Under the pieces are notes generated by a model, which was not told the origin of the DNA, did no database searches, and saw nothing but the letters and a program-made list of their open reading frames with translations. Below, piece by piece: positions 8,435 to 16,373 of a DNA stretch of 64,000 nucleotides. Positions within the stretch are counted from its first letter, which is position 1; every line of letters begins with the position of its first letter. The translations under genes and the position numbers were made by a program. The stretch is from Mesorhizobium zhangyense (GTDB lineage: Bacteria; Pseudomonadota; Alphaproteobacteria; Rhizobiales; Rhizobiaceae): NCBI RefSeq assembly GCF_011045115.1, contig NZ_JAAKZG010000019.1:18675-82674 (forward strand), written 5' to 3'.

Positions 8435-8812
8435 ATGCGCCACGCAGCCGCACTCCTTGTAGGTCTTGCCGCCGCCTGCGGTGCAGGCGACGCGGTGGCG
8501 CAGGACGGAGGCGCCGTGGCGACCCCCTCCATCGCCATCGTGCCCACGGAGGCCGGTGTCCAGATCACCGCATCGGCCGTCGGCTTGGGCGTTGCCGAGA
8601 TCGAGGGCTCGGTGGAGATCGACCGTACCGGCGGCTCGGGCACAGTGACCACGCGCCAGAACCGCACGCTGAAGCTCTCCGCCGGCCAATCCCAGGACAT
8701 AGCCAGGACCGCGCTGTCTCTTGCTAAGGGCGACCGCATTTCCATCAGGGTGGTTCTCCGGCAGGGCGGGAGGGTCGTCGGCAAGGCCGAGGTTTCGTCG
8801 GGCGAACCCTAA
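8435..8812 (+). CDS. csgH: CsgH-like periplasmic curlin chaperone/inhibitor
   Basis: 125 residues with a signal peptide of about 23 residues (AVA-QDGG). The mature protein is predicted all-beta. The run TTRQNRTLKLSAGQSQDIA followed by TALSLAKGDRISIRVVL lines up with the fold of E. coli CsgC and its alphaproteobacterial counterpart CsgH, small immunoglobulin-like proteins that keep curlins from polymerising in the periplasm. The CsgC-type CxC motif is absent, as in CsgH. It sits 10 nt after a small curlin gene, so it is probably in the same transcript, which fits a role in protecting the cell from premature amyloid. Confidence 0.78.
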   Translation: MRHAAALLVGLAAACGAGDAVAQDGGAVATPSIAIVPTEAGVQITASAVGLGVAEIEGSVEIDRTGGSGTVTTRQNRTLKLSAGQSQDIARTALSLAKGDRISIRVVLRQGGRVVGKAEVSSGEP

Positions 8813-8959
8813 GGCAAACGCTAGGTCTCGAGTTCCCGTTCACACTCCCCGGCATGCCGTGTCTTTTATTTACGAATACTGCATCTATGCTATAGATATC
8901 GCGGAATATGACTTGACAAATCTCCTACTAATCTTCGAATTGTATGTAAAGGAGGGGGC

Positions 8960-9700
8960 ATGAAAGTAACGAGATTTTTGACGGTCATGTTGGCCGCAGC
9001 CGGCGCGTTGTCGCTGGCCACGATGGTGCGGGCGCAGTCCGTGGACCAGTTCGTCCAGGCATTCAACGGCACCTGGCAACTCGTCGATGCCCGCTACTCC
9101 AACCCTCCGTCAACCTGCAATATGGTGCTGGGCTCGAAAGCTGATACAGACGGCCGCTTCGCTGTCGAGGGACAGGGCTGCCGCGGCGAGGCCGCTCTGG
9201 TCAAATCCTGGGGCGTCAGCGAGGGTCAGATGACCCTGTTCGATGCCGCCGGCGCGGTGATCGCCCGGCTTGGCGGCAGTCAGCGGCGGATTAGCGGTAC
9301 AAGTGCATCGGGCTCTCCTTTGATCTTCGAGAAGGTAGGGGTTGCCGGCACTGCAGCCATGCTCGAGGCTGCCAGGCGGGCCGGCGGCTGCTTCTATTCG
9401 GGCTTCACCAGCAAGTGTGTGGATGTGGCAGAGGCCGCGCCTCCCGCGCCGGAACGCGCCAGCGTGCAGGTCCTGGTCAACCTGAACGTCCGTGCCGAGG
9501 CGCGCGACGACGCCGAGGTGGTCGGCGTGGTGCCGACGCAAACCTGCGTCACGACCGAACTGTGCTTGATGGCGACCGACGGCGCTTGGTGCCGCGCCAA
9601 GTTCGGCGAGAGGACCGGCTGGATGCGAAAGCTGGCCTTGCGGCAGAACCGCTGGGCCGTCGTCACCTTCGAAAACTTTTGTCCTAAGCAGGGCAGTTAG
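8960..9700 (+). CDS. Secreted protein with Inh-like protease-inhibitor domain and C-terminal SH3 domain
   Basis: 246 residues, signal peptide about 1-26 (MVRA-QSVD), and a strong ribosome site AAGGAGG. Residues about 32-125 match the AprI/Inh eight-stranded barrel fold (FNGTWQLVDARYSNPPSTCN, a Cys pair TCN...QGC, VSEGQMTLFDAAG, SGSPLIFEK), a family of periplasmic metalloprotease inhibitors also seen in Omp19-like lipoproteins. Residues about 165-235 form a bacterial SH3-like domain (VNLNVRAEARDDAEVVGVV, WCRAKFGERTGWM) with additional cysteines. It follows csgH by about 150 nt on the same strand and may belong to the curli locus. The fused layout could protect exported fibres from proteases, but this is speculation. 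Confidence 0.6.
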   Translation: MKVTRFLTVMLAAAGALSLATMVRAQSVDQFVQAFNGTWQLVDARYSNPPSTCNMVLGSKADTDGRFAVEGQGCRGEAALVKSWGVSEGQMTLFDAAGAVIARLGGSQRRISGTSASGSPLIFEKVGVAGTAAMLEAARRAGGCFYSGFTSKCVDVAEAAPPAPERASVQVLVNLNVRAEARDDAEVVGVVPTQTCVTTELCLMATDGAWCRAKFGERTGWMRKLALRQNRWAVVTFENFCPKQGS

Positions 9701-9765
9701 ACTTTCGGTTCAGTAGACAACTGTTCCCATCAGGCGAACAGCGGCAAAAAGGAAAAAATACCAGA

Positions 9766-11202
9766 ATGAACGTGCATCAGAATTTTATCGCCGGGCAATG
9801 GACGAACTCGGCCGAGGCCGCAGACAACATCAATCCTTCGAACACCCGAGACGTCGTCGGTGTCTATGCCCGTGGGTCTCGACAGGACGCCGAAGCCGCC
9901 ATCGCTGCGGCCAAACAGGCGTCCATGTCTTGGTCGCGATCCAGCATCCAGCTCCGACACGATATCCTGCAAAAGGTTTCGACAGAGTTGTTGGCCCGCA
10001 GGGAGGAACTGGGCAGGTTGCTGGCGCGAGAAGAAGGCAAGACGCTGGGCGAAGCCATCGGTGAGGTCGTCCGAGCGGGCCAGATATTCGGCTTCTTCGC
10101 GGGCGAAACCCTGCGCCTGTCCGGCGAGAAGCTGCCTTCCGTTCGCCCGGGCGTCGAGGTTGACATAACACGCGAACCGGTAGGCGTCGTGGGCATCATC
10201 ACGCCCTGGAATTTTCCGATCGCGATCCCTGCCTGGAAGATCGCACCGGCGCTCGCCTATGGAAACTGCGTTGTCTTCAAACCCGCCGACCTAGTGCCCG
10301 GGTCAGCTTGGGCGCTTGCCGACATCATCATCCGGTCTGGTATTCCTGACGGGGTCTTCAACCTGGTCATGGGCCGCGGTTCAGTGGTTGGCGATGCTTT
10401 TCTTACCAGTCCCGATGTGGATGCGATCAGTTTCACTGGCTCCGTCACGACGGGCAAGAAGGTCGCCGCCAGCAGCGTCGAACACATGCGCAAGTTTCAG
10501 TTGGAACTCGGCGGAAAGAATCCGCTCGTCATCCTTGATGATGCGGATCTCCAGACCGCTGTCGAGTGTGCTGCGAACGGCGCCTTCTTCTCTACCGGTC
10601 AGCGTTGCACTGCCTCGTCCCGCCTGATCGTAACGGACAAGATCCACGACTCCTTCGTCGAAGCGCTCAAGGCGCGGTTGAGCAAGCTTGTTGTCGACGA
10701 CTCGCTCAAGGATGGAACGCATATCGGGCCCGTCGTGGATCAAAACCAGCTCGACCAAGACCTGTCCTACATCGCGATCGGCAAGGATGAGGGGGCTAAA
10801 CTTGCATGGGGCGGCTCTCGGCTGGAGCGGGGGACGCCAGGCTACTACTTGGAGCCAGCGCTATTCACTGAAACGACGCCTCAGATGCGTATCAACCGTG
10901 AAGAGATCTTTGGTCCGGTCGCCTCGATCATTCGGGTCAAAGACTATGATGAGGCGCTGGCGCTTGCCAACGACACCGAATTCGGGCTTACGGCAGGAAT
11001 CTGCACGACGAGTCTCAAACACGCCAGCCACTACAAGCGGAATGCCGAATCGGGGATGGTGATGGTCAACCTGCCGACCGCCGGGGTGGACTATCACGTG
11101 CCCTTTGGTGGGCGGAAAGGCTCATCCTACGGACCACGCGAACAGGGCCGCTATGCTGTGGAGTTCTACACCACGGTGAAGACCTCCTACACGTTGCCCT
11201 AG
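9766..11202 (+). CDS. Aldehyde dehydrogenase, probably 2-oxoglutarate semialdehyde (2,5-dioxovalerate) dehydrogenase
   Basis: 478 residues, a full-length NAD(P)-dependent aldehyde dehydrogenase. The catalytic Cys is at 281 (GQRCTASSR), the general-base Glu at 247 (LELGGKNP), and the cofactor-binding run GIITPWNFPIAIPAWK is intact. The C-terminus PFGGRKGSSYGPREQG and AVEFYTTVKTSY is typical of enzymes oxidising 2-oxoglutarate semialdehyde in pentose, glucarate or hydroxyproline breakdown. No other gene of such a pathway is adjacent, so the pathway is not fixed by context. Family certain; substrate inferred from end motifs. Confidence 0.8.
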   Translation: MNVHQNFIAGQWTNSAEAADNINPSNTRDVVGVYARGSRQDAEAAIAAAKQASMSWSRSSIQLRHDILQKVSTELLARREELGRLLAREEGKTLGEAIGEVVRAGQIFGFFAGETLRLSGEKLPSVRPGVEVDITREPVGVVGIITPWNFPIAIPAWKIAPALAYGNCVVFKPADLVPGSAWALADIIIRSGIPDGVFNLVMGRGSVVGDAFLTSPDVDAISFTGSVTTGKKVAASSVEHMRKFQLELGGKNPLVILDDADLQTAVECAANGAFFSTGQRCTASSRLIVTDKIHDSFVEALKARLSKLVVDDSLKDGTHIGPVVDQNQLDQDLSYIAIGKDEGAKLAWGGSRLERGTPGYYLEPALFTETTPQMRINREEIFGPVASIIRVKDYDEALALANDTEFGLTAGICTTSLKHASHYKRNAESGMVMVNLPTAGVDYHVPFGGRKGSSYGPREQGRYAVEFYTTVKTSYTLP

Positions 11203-11218
11203 AGCGGGCTTCGATCTC

Positions 11219-11435
11219 TCAAATCAGCACAATGGTCGCTAGATCATCCATTGTGTCGAGGCTGAGGGCGTCACGCTCAATGTATCCGTCAGGCCACCGC
11301 AATCCTCCAACGGGCAGGCGCCCGCGCCGTCGATGCAGACCGGATAGCGTCCGCGTTCCTCGCCCGCTTTCCGGCTCTCGATGCGGATCTCGTGCTCCCA
11401 ACAGTTGCCCATGTCATAGACGTAAGCGAACCGGG
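11219..11435 (-). pseudogene. Remnant of a plasmid pRiA4b ORF-3-like (IS1096 passenger TnpR-type) protein
   Basis: Read on the minus strand, FAYVYDMGNCWEHEIRIES, then RYPVCIDGAGACPLEDCGG is the signature core of the pRiA4b ORF-3 family (normal consensus YDFGDxWEH...YPVCxxGxxACPPEDCGG). The frame breaks just after DCGG; the continuation GPDGYIERDALSLDTMDD lies in the neighbouring frame and ends early. The upstream half of the family is missing. A 37-codon open stretch just upstream (11486-11599, minus; NPELYRTIVEGVEHHMYG) has no recognised relative and may be another fragment. These proteins often accompany mobile elements. Confidence 0.6.
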
Positions 11436-11730
11436 GCGTTGGTGCGGAATGCAGAGCTTTCGAGGGTCTCGTCAGGCAGTTCGGGTCAAATATCTGACGA
11501 GCCGTACATGTGATGCTCTACGCCCTCGACGATTGTGCGGTAGAGTTCCGGGTTGCGGCTGCGCAGAACTAGCGCTTCGGCCACCCGCGTGCGTTCCATT
11601 GAAAAAACACTGGAATGGCAAAGAATTCAGTGATCATCTAGTCGTGTGGCTGGGTCCGCCGGCTGCATTGGCCGGCGCGATAAGTTCCCCAAGAACCCTC
11701 CATCGCGTCGGCCTCTCATTGGATGATGCG

Positions 11731-12048
11731 ATGCCACAACTTCATGCCCGAGGTGTTGAGCTGGTTGTCGAACTTATGGACGCGTCGGAACACAACGCGC
11801 TGTCGCAGCAAAAAGCGCCGAAACTAATCGTCGTAATGGCATTTGATCGAGACGAGGAAGGCGAGCTTCAGCCGGCGTTCGATCCGATGGAGCAGCAGAC
11901 CGAGGATCGCGCGATCAGAACGGCGAAGGGACTGGCGGGCAAGCATGCCGGCGTCATTGCCTGGAGCCGCGAGGCAAACCCGACGATCGGAGAGTACGGC
12001 GAGCCTACGACGCTTTTTGTAGACGGTGAAGTCCCGGATATGGAGTGA
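11731..12048 (+). CDS. Hypothetical small cytoplasmic protein
   Basis: 105 residues, no signal peptide or membrane segment. Residues about 27-60 look like a beta strand followed by an acidic segment (PKLIVVMAFDRDEEGELQP), then a helix (TEDRAIRTAKGLAGKHAG) and a final strand region (VIAWSREANPTIGEYGEPT). I do not recognise the family. The open frame extends upstream to about 11392 but that part is of low-quality composition, so the ATG at 11731 is preferred. The stop overlaps a possible GTG start of the next frame (GTGA). It sits in a patch of gene fragments, so it could be a relict. Confidence 0.5.
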   Translation: MPQLHARGVELVVELMDASEHNALSQQKAPKLIVVMAFDRDEEGELQPAFDPMEQQTEDRAIRTAKGLAGKHAGVIAWSREANPTIGEYGEPTTLFVDGEVPDME

Positions 12049-12053
12049 CCGCA

Positions 12054-12266
12054 ATGATGGCAAGTGAACAGAAAATGCGCGCAGTCTTGGCCCTTGAGGG
12101 TAAGGATCGATATTCTCATTTCATCAAAGTAGCAGCTAACCGTAAGGCGGTTTGGGGACTCTGGTCAGAAGGATGGGCACTGCTTGCCACAGACGACGAT
12201 GAAACGACCGTAACTATGACGCGCTCATCAAACAGCTTCGCGATTGGATGTGTACTTCGCCGTTGA
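12054..12266 (+). pseudogene. DUF2750 family protein, truncated by frameshift
   Basis: The first about 50 residues match DUF2750 proteins: an N-terminal helix (EQKMRAVLALEGKDRYSHF, then IKVAANRKAVWGLWSEGWAL) and LATDDDE. Intact members continue with a PVWPH motif and a second half of about 60 residues. Here the frame instead gives an unrelated tail and stops. Start may be 12054 or 12057; a GTG at 12045 overlaps the previous stop. Confidence 0.55.
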
Positions 12267-12400
12267 AGTCTGTTTGGTTTGGAACTGTGGTTGGCCCCGC
12301 AGAGACAGTTCGTAATCTCATTAAGGCGACCATGGACGGAAACGTTGGCTTGATGGTGATCGGGATGCGTCCGGCGCGGATTGGGCAACGGACCACATAA
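12203..12400 (+). pseudogene. Remnant of an unrecognised protein, no start codon
   Basis: In the frame one base off the DUF2750 tail, an open stretch of 65 codons follows a stop at 12200 and reads like real protein (YDALIKQLRDWM, SVWFGTVVGPAETVRNLIKA, GNVGLMVIGMRPARIG), ending TAA at 12400. It lacks a start codon, so it appears to be the C-terminal part of a gene whose front was lost when it was joined to the DUF2750 fragment. I do not recognise the family. Confidence 0.4.
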
Positions 12401-12605
12401 ACGAAAATGGCGTGGCTTGGTTAAAAGCCAACGTCACTCCTTAGCTCAGGCCGGCTGGACCGCTCGCTTCCCACCCCGGCTTTGAGCATAAATGATGAGA
12501 ACGAATACCCTGGAACTTTTGGAAAGCTGGATAGTGCCAGCTAAAGCCGGGCTTGGCGTCGTGGTGCCCTGCTCTATCTTCCTCAAATCAAGGAAGGATA
12601 TTGCA

Positions 12606-12788
12606 ATGGCTGACGACAAATCAAAGCTCAAAGAAGACAGAAAGCTGGTCGCGAGCGGCGAGACTTATGAGGTCGCCGCGTTCGCCAAGAAGTACGGCAT
12701 CCCACCAAGCGAGGCCACGACCATCATCAAGCGCTACGGTCCGTCTCGAAAAAAGCTCGATGCGCATATGGCAAGCCGCAACGCTTAA
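12606..12788 (+). CDS. DUF3606 family small protein
   Basis: 60 residues: MADDKSKLKEDRKLVASGET, then a helical YEVAAFAKKYGIPPSEATTI and a short basic end. This is the usual size and pattern of DUF3606 proteins, which are common in rhizobia and of unknown function. The middle resembles a small helix-turn-helix (AAFAKKYGIPPSEATTIIKR), but DNA binding has not been shown to my knowledge. GGAAGGA 8-9 nt before the ATG supports this start; a longer frame from 12492 lacks support. Confidence 0.75.
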   Translation: MADDKSKLKEDRKLVASGETYEVAAFAKKYGIPPSEATTIIKRYGPSRKKLDAHMASRNA

Positions 12789-12959
12789 GATGATGCCCAA
12801 GTCGGACCCTTTCGGGCGAGGCTCTCACGAGGACTTTGCAGCCACCATTAACCGACCGCGGCTATCTTCGGCGGCCGTCGCCTATATGCGCAGGACGTGC
12901 CTGCGGATTCTATGCCGTCTTGCCCTTTGCCAAAGCTTGGATTTGGAGCCGCGTACATC

Positions 12960-13193
12960 ATGGCGTTTGATATTGTCTGGGTTGCTTTCGATGGTCGCAT
13001 CATCGCCATTTCCTCGATCGATGAGGCATGGAATTTTCTGGCAGTGTGGCCTGGCGGGCTCCATACAGAAATGGCCCATCTTGCCGGAATTGTATTGACG
13101 CGAGCTGAAGCTGGGACCATTTCAACAGCAGAAGCTCGCCAAGCGTTTCTCGATTTTTGTATCGATGCCGAAATTCTCGCGAGATTCGACTGA
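12960..13193 (+). CDS. DUF982 family small protein
   Basis: 77 residues. The pattern fits DUF982: an N-terminal strand pair (FDIVWVAFDGRIIAISSIDE), AWNFLAVWPGG in the place of the family's W-P motif, a helix (EMAHLAGIVLTRAEAG) and a final STAEARQAFLDFCIDAEIL helix. DUF982 proteins are small, often present in many copies in rhizobia and of unknown function. The ATG at 12960 is chosen because the upstream extension (from 12897) does not fit the family. No partner gene is evident. Confidence 0.72.
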   Translation: MAFDIVWVAFDGRIIAISSIDEAWNFLAVWPGGLHTEMAHLAGIVLTRAEAGTISTAEARQAFLDFCIDAEILARFD

Positions 13194-13243
13194 GTCGAGG
13201 CTGCATTTAGGCTCGACCTTTCGCCGTCGGACGGGAGCGCTCA

Positions 13244-13525
13244 ATGAACTTTATTTCCGTGATGGCAGTTACCGAGAAGGTCGCCCGAGAGCAGGCCGCG
13301 ACCAAGACAGGCTACGCCCCCCAGACCATCGGTCGAGTATTCTTCGTTATCGATGAGGGCAACAACAGCCGCCAAGACGTTTTCATCTTCGAGACGGCTC
13401 ACGACGTCACCAAACACCCCCTTTATGCCAAAGCCATGCTTTCCCAGGCTTTCGGCCTGACTGAGAAAGCCTTGAGCGACGGGCCTGTGCTACAGTTTGG
13501 CGCCGAAGTAACTGTCGGCGGGTAA
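13244..13525 (+). CDS. Hypothetical protein, small
   Basis: 93 residues without signal peptide or membrane segment. Residues about 10-30 are a charged helix (EKVAREQAATKTGYAPQTIG) followed by strands (RVFFVIDEGNNSRQDVFIFE) and a helical end (HPLYAKAMLSQAFGLTEKAL). Composition and codon use look coding. I do not recognise a family. A shorter start at 13262 (ATG, MAVTEK) is possible. It stands alone in a region of small rhizobial accessory genes. Confidence 0.5.
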   Translation: MNFISVMAVTEKVAREQAATKTGYAPQTIGRVFFVIDEGNNSRQDVFIFETAHDVTKHPLYAKAMLSQAFGLTEKALSDGPVLQFGAEVTVGG

Positions 13526-13665
13526 TAACTTCCCAGCTTTCCCGCGCGATTGGTTGCAGCGACCACTTCCCCACGCTGCTTGTCGGTCGGCGCCATTTCT
13601 GGTTACCTTTTGGTTGTTCAACGCGGCGGGAGGACATCTATTGAAATTCAAGGTGGCCCCGTGAG

Positions 13666-13797
13666 ATGAGCAATCCAGTATTAGTCGGCGTCGGTGTCGG
13701 AGCCTTCGCAGGTCTCGCCGTATTTGGCGACCTCGTGGTCGGCGCTATCTTTGGCGGTGCGATGGGACTTGGCTATGCCGTCATAAAGGGCCGGTAG
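13666..13797 (+). CDS. Very small glycine-rich membrane protein
   Basis: 43 residues: MSNPVLVGVGVGAFAGLAVF, then GDLVVGAIFGGAMGLGYAVI and KGR. The whole protein is one or two hydrophobic segments with Gly-zipper spacing (GVGVGAFAG, GAIFGGAMGLG) and a basic end, as in small phage-derived or stress membrane peptides. A weak ribosome site (AAGGTGG) precedes the ATG. No family recognised; existence is supported by composition and a clean start and stop. Confidence 0.45.
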   Translation: MSNPVLVGVGVGAFAGLAVFGDLVVGAIFGGAMGLGYAVIKGR

Positions 13798-13921
13798 CTT
13801 CGTTCTTTGGCGGCCCGTCACCTTGCACCCATTGAGGTCATTCGCATCGCCTGGCGCTTCGTTCGGAACAGTTGCCTGTTTCGGGGGTTAGGACCCATCT
13901 AACCCACAAAGGAGACAAGCC

Positions 13922-14401
13922 GTGTCAAATGATCAAGACTTCGCGAAAAAATTCTGGGACTCGATCAGGTCTGACATGACCGCAATGGTCGGCCTCTCTG
14001 GTGTTGACGCTCGCCCGATGACCGCACAGTTCGACGGTGACCGAAACACAATCTACTTCTTCACCGCCAAGGATACAGAACTTGCCGGGGGCGTTTCGGG
14101 GCCTACAGACGCCACGTTGGTCTATGCCTCGAAGGGCCACGATTTGTTTGCCACCGTGCAAGGCAAACTGCAGATCGACAATGACCTGGCCGTCATAGAC
14201 CGCCTTTGGAATAGATTCGTCGCGGCATGGTTTGAACAGGGCAAGGATGATCCCAAACTCTGTTTGTTGCGCTTCGATCCTGCCGATGCGGAGATATGGA
14301 AGGACGCATCAAGTGTTGTCGCCGGCGTCAAGATGTTCCTCGGCATGGGAGACCCGAAAGAGGAGTACAAAGATAGTGTGTCCCACGTCACGTTGACCTA
14401 G
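13922..14401 (+). CDS. Pyridoxamine 5'-phosphate oxidase-like (general stress protein 26) protein
   Basis: 159 residues, GTG start set by AAAGGAGA 8 nt upstream. It matches the split-barrel flavin-binding fold of general stress protein 26: helix DFAKKFWDSIRSDMTAMVGL, RPMTAQFDGDRNTIYFFTAK, a strand with ATLVYASKGHDLFATVQGKL, and the C-terminal block LWNRFVAAWFEQGKDDPKLC leading into LRFDPADAEIWKD. Members bind FMN or related flavins and are linked to stress tolerance, but the reaction is generally unknown. A small lipoprotein gene follows 16 nt later, possibly in the same transcript. Confidence 0.78.
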   Translation: MSNDQDFAKKFWDSIRSDMTAMVGLSGVDARPMTAQFDGDRNTIYFFTAKDTELAGGVSGPTDATLVYASKGHDLFATVQGKLQIDNDLAVIDRLWNRFVAAWFEQGKDDPKLCLLRFDPADAEIWKDASSVVAGVKMFLGMGDPKEEYKDSVSHVTLT

Positions 14402-14417
14402 CCCATAGGAGGAACAC

Positions 14418-14600
14418 ATGAACTCTATGAAAATTCTACCGGCGCTCGGATTTTTTCTTATGGCCCTTGCCGGCTGTACCGGTAGTCAGAGCGAAACGTC
14501 CGCACCAACAACAAACATGACGCAGCCAGCACCTATCGCACCTTCGACAGGCACTACGGCACAGACCGGCCCGGCGGGCACGGGTGCACCGACGGAATAA
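14418..14600 (+). CDS. Small putative lipoprotein
   Basis: 60 residues. A short leader ending LMALAGC gives a lipobox with the lipidated Cys at residue 20. The mature part is a low-complexity Thr/Pro/Ser/Ala/Gly chain with no predicted fold, like small outer-membrane or periplasmic lipoproteins of rhizobia. GGAGG lies 7-8 nt upstream of the ATG. It directly follows the general stress gene. Function unknown. Confidence 0.65.
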   Translation: MNSMKILPALGFFLMALAGCTGSQSETSAPTTNMTQPAPIAPSTGTTAQTGPAGTGAPTE

Positions 14601-15050
14601 ACCATTGAAAGTGGCGGGGTCGACCATACTGCCGCGCCGCCATCTCATGATGGCCGATTGCCGCCTTCAAGGAGCTCTGAGCAATCGACATCGCTTCTGA
14701 TGGCACGCCGCTTCCCATGCGTCCACCGTCGACGCGTTCCTGCACGGCACCCGTCTTCAGACCCTCGCGCGCGCAGAACTCGTATGTCTCGCGGGACGTC
14801 TCGCCGGCCATGCGGTGTGCCTTCGTCAGCGAGCTTATCCCCTTCAGCGGGTCGACGTTGCGCACCCGGACAATCCCGCCGTTGCTGATATCGTATCGGC
14901 GCGCGGCTTCAGCGGTATCCGCATACTGGCGCGTTCGTCCGTGTTCGGCGGTCGTCAGGGCAAAGTCGTGACCCAGCAGCCGGCGTGCTCACACCTGAAG
15001 CTTTTCCTGCGCCGGAACCTTCGGCTTTCCGGCTTGGCTTTTTTCATCTT
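14554..15050 (-). pseudogene. Broken gene of unknown function on the minus strand
   Basis: A minus-strand frame is open from 14988 down to 14554 and reads as credible protein (RRLLGHDFALTTAEHGRTRQ, YADTAEAARRYDISNGGIVR, then VRNVDPLKGISSLTKAHRMA). Immediately upstream in the same frame, after one TGA at 14989-14991, the sequence continues as SQAGKPKVPAQEKLQV. One point mutation would therefore restore a longer gene. The 3' end runs into an unlikely tail overlapping the lipoprotein gene. The DPLKGISSLTKAHRMAGE-type segment reminds me of small phage-derived proteins, but I cannot name the family. Confidence 0.4.
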
Positions 15051-15217
15051 GGTCATATCTCGCCCTTCGCTTTTCGTTGCAGGAAAACACGGCGTTCAGG
15101 CGTTAATCTCACGTAAGGGTGACATTTAGTGATAGTGGATGACATGGAACGAAACAAGAACCTTTCGCATCTGCAAGGAGATTGATAGGAGATGAAGCCA
15201 AATGATTTGTGTATATA

Positions 15218-15681
15218 TTACAATGCGTTGCCGCGTTGGGCCATATGCGTGAAATGGGTCAGCACGGCATAACTGGATGCGGGGTCGAGACTCCAGCGCA
15301 CGGAAGGACCGATCAGGGCAGCGATGACTTTTTCGAGATAGGGCGGTGCCGGCATGCGCCGCGCCACAGCCTTTTGCAGAAGGACATGACATTCGGCAAT
15401 CAATCGCCGATAGACGCGGTGTGCCACTGCTATGATGCGCTTTTCCTGCGAGCCGAAATGATAGCTTATGGCCGATGGATTGGCATTGGCTTCGCCGGGA
15501 CGCGCCTGACCGTGACGTCTTCCGACGCTGCAACCTCGCAAAGCACATGCTCGCATGCGTCGAGAAGCTTCAGCGCGGTCGGGTTGGCCGTAGAGAGCAT
15601 TGCGTCACACGCGATCAGCAAATTTGAGCGATGATTTTCTGCCCCGCACATGAAGCTGGCATGACATGTATCGCATTCCAT
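15218..15681 (-). pseudogene. TetR family regulator, frameshifted and truncated
   Basis: Two minus-strand frames together rebuild a TetR-type DNA-binding domain. The first (about 15500-15600) gives NPTALKLLDACEHVLCEVAA, then SEDVTVRR. After a frameshift near 15510 the second gives GEANANPSAISYHFGSQEKR, the recognition helix and the typical YHFGS turn, then AVAHRVYRRLIAECHVLLQK and an effector-domain start. The frame ends at 15218, about 120 residues short of a normal TetR C-terminus. At least one frameshift and a 3' truncation make it non-functional as it stands. Confidence 0.7.
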
Positions 15682-15834
15682 GGGCGGATACCGTCAGTGG
15701 GCCGACAGTTTTTGTTCAGAGGTTCTTAACCATAGATCCGGCATCTTTCTTCGAGCGCTGTGTATTGAGTGCGCATTTCAGCACCGGTCGACGAGCAATG
15801 TTCGTGGACTGGTGCTGATCGAAAGATCGGAACG

Positions 15835-15966
15835 ATGAACTACGAATCCCCTTACGATTGGACCGGCACCAAGGTGCGCCGACACAGGCGTCTCCAGATC
15901 GCCGCGTGGGTTTTGATCACGATCGCAATATTGGGTGCAGTTCTTGCGGTTGGAATGCTGCTCTAA
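15835..15966 (+). CDS. Very small single-pass membrane protein
   Basis: 43 residues: a polar N-terminus (MNYESPYDWTGTKVRRHRR) followed by one transmembrane helix (LQIAAWVLITIAILGAVLAV) and GMLL. The basic RRHRR just before the helix predicts an N-in orientation. The frame opens earlier (15769) but the ATG at 15835 gives the coherent protein. No family recognised. Confidence 0.45.
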   Translation: MNYESPYDWTGTKVRRHRRLQIAAWVLITIAILGAVLAVGMLL

Positions 15967-16153
15967 AAGCGTCCGAAAGGACTGAGCTTCGAGCCTACAA
16001 CTTGGCGCCATAACGGTAGCGAATACTGATAAAGTTTATCAGCAGTCATTAAAATTCTAATCTTATCTTATTGATTTTGCTAATTTTTCGTTGAGCAGAA
16101 TCACGCACGCTCCATTCGTGCCTCGCCCTTGAGGCGCTCTCTTGGAGCCCAAT

Positions 16154-16348
16154 ATGAAACAGCGCTTTGAACTTGTCCTGGAGCCAACCGACCTGTGGAC
16201 CGTCTGGGATAATGAACTGGATGAGCCGGTTGTTTTCGCCGATCGGCTTCTTGCCGGGCTAAGCAAAGGCGAGGCCGAGGCCGCGCGTCAAATCCTTCTG
16301 GAGGTAAAAAAGAACCGGAAGAAGGAAAAGCCGGCCGACGCAGCCTGA
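16154..16348 (+). CDS. Hypothetical protein, small
   Basis: 64 residues. Beta-rich start (MKQRFELVLEPTDLWTVWDN, ELDEPVVFADRLL) and a C-terminal charged helix (KGEAEAARQILLEVKKNRKK). GGAG 6-7 nt before the ATG supports this start over the TTG at 16142. The composition is that of a conserved small cytoplasmic protein in rhizobia, but I cannot assign a function. It ends 26 nt before the convergent permease gene. Confidence 0.6.
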   Translation: MKQRFELVLEPTDLWTVWDNELDEPVVFADRLLAGLSKGEAEAARQILLEVKKNRKKEKPADAA

Positions 16349-16373
16349 TCGACGCACGTCAGTAAGCCTTCCT

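Noticed and set aside
14554..14600. Overlap of the unknown minus-strand gene with the small lipoprotein gene taken as an antisense pair
   Set aside because: The minus-strand gene is broken by a stop, and its tail in the overlap looks like read-through, so a functional pair is not supported.
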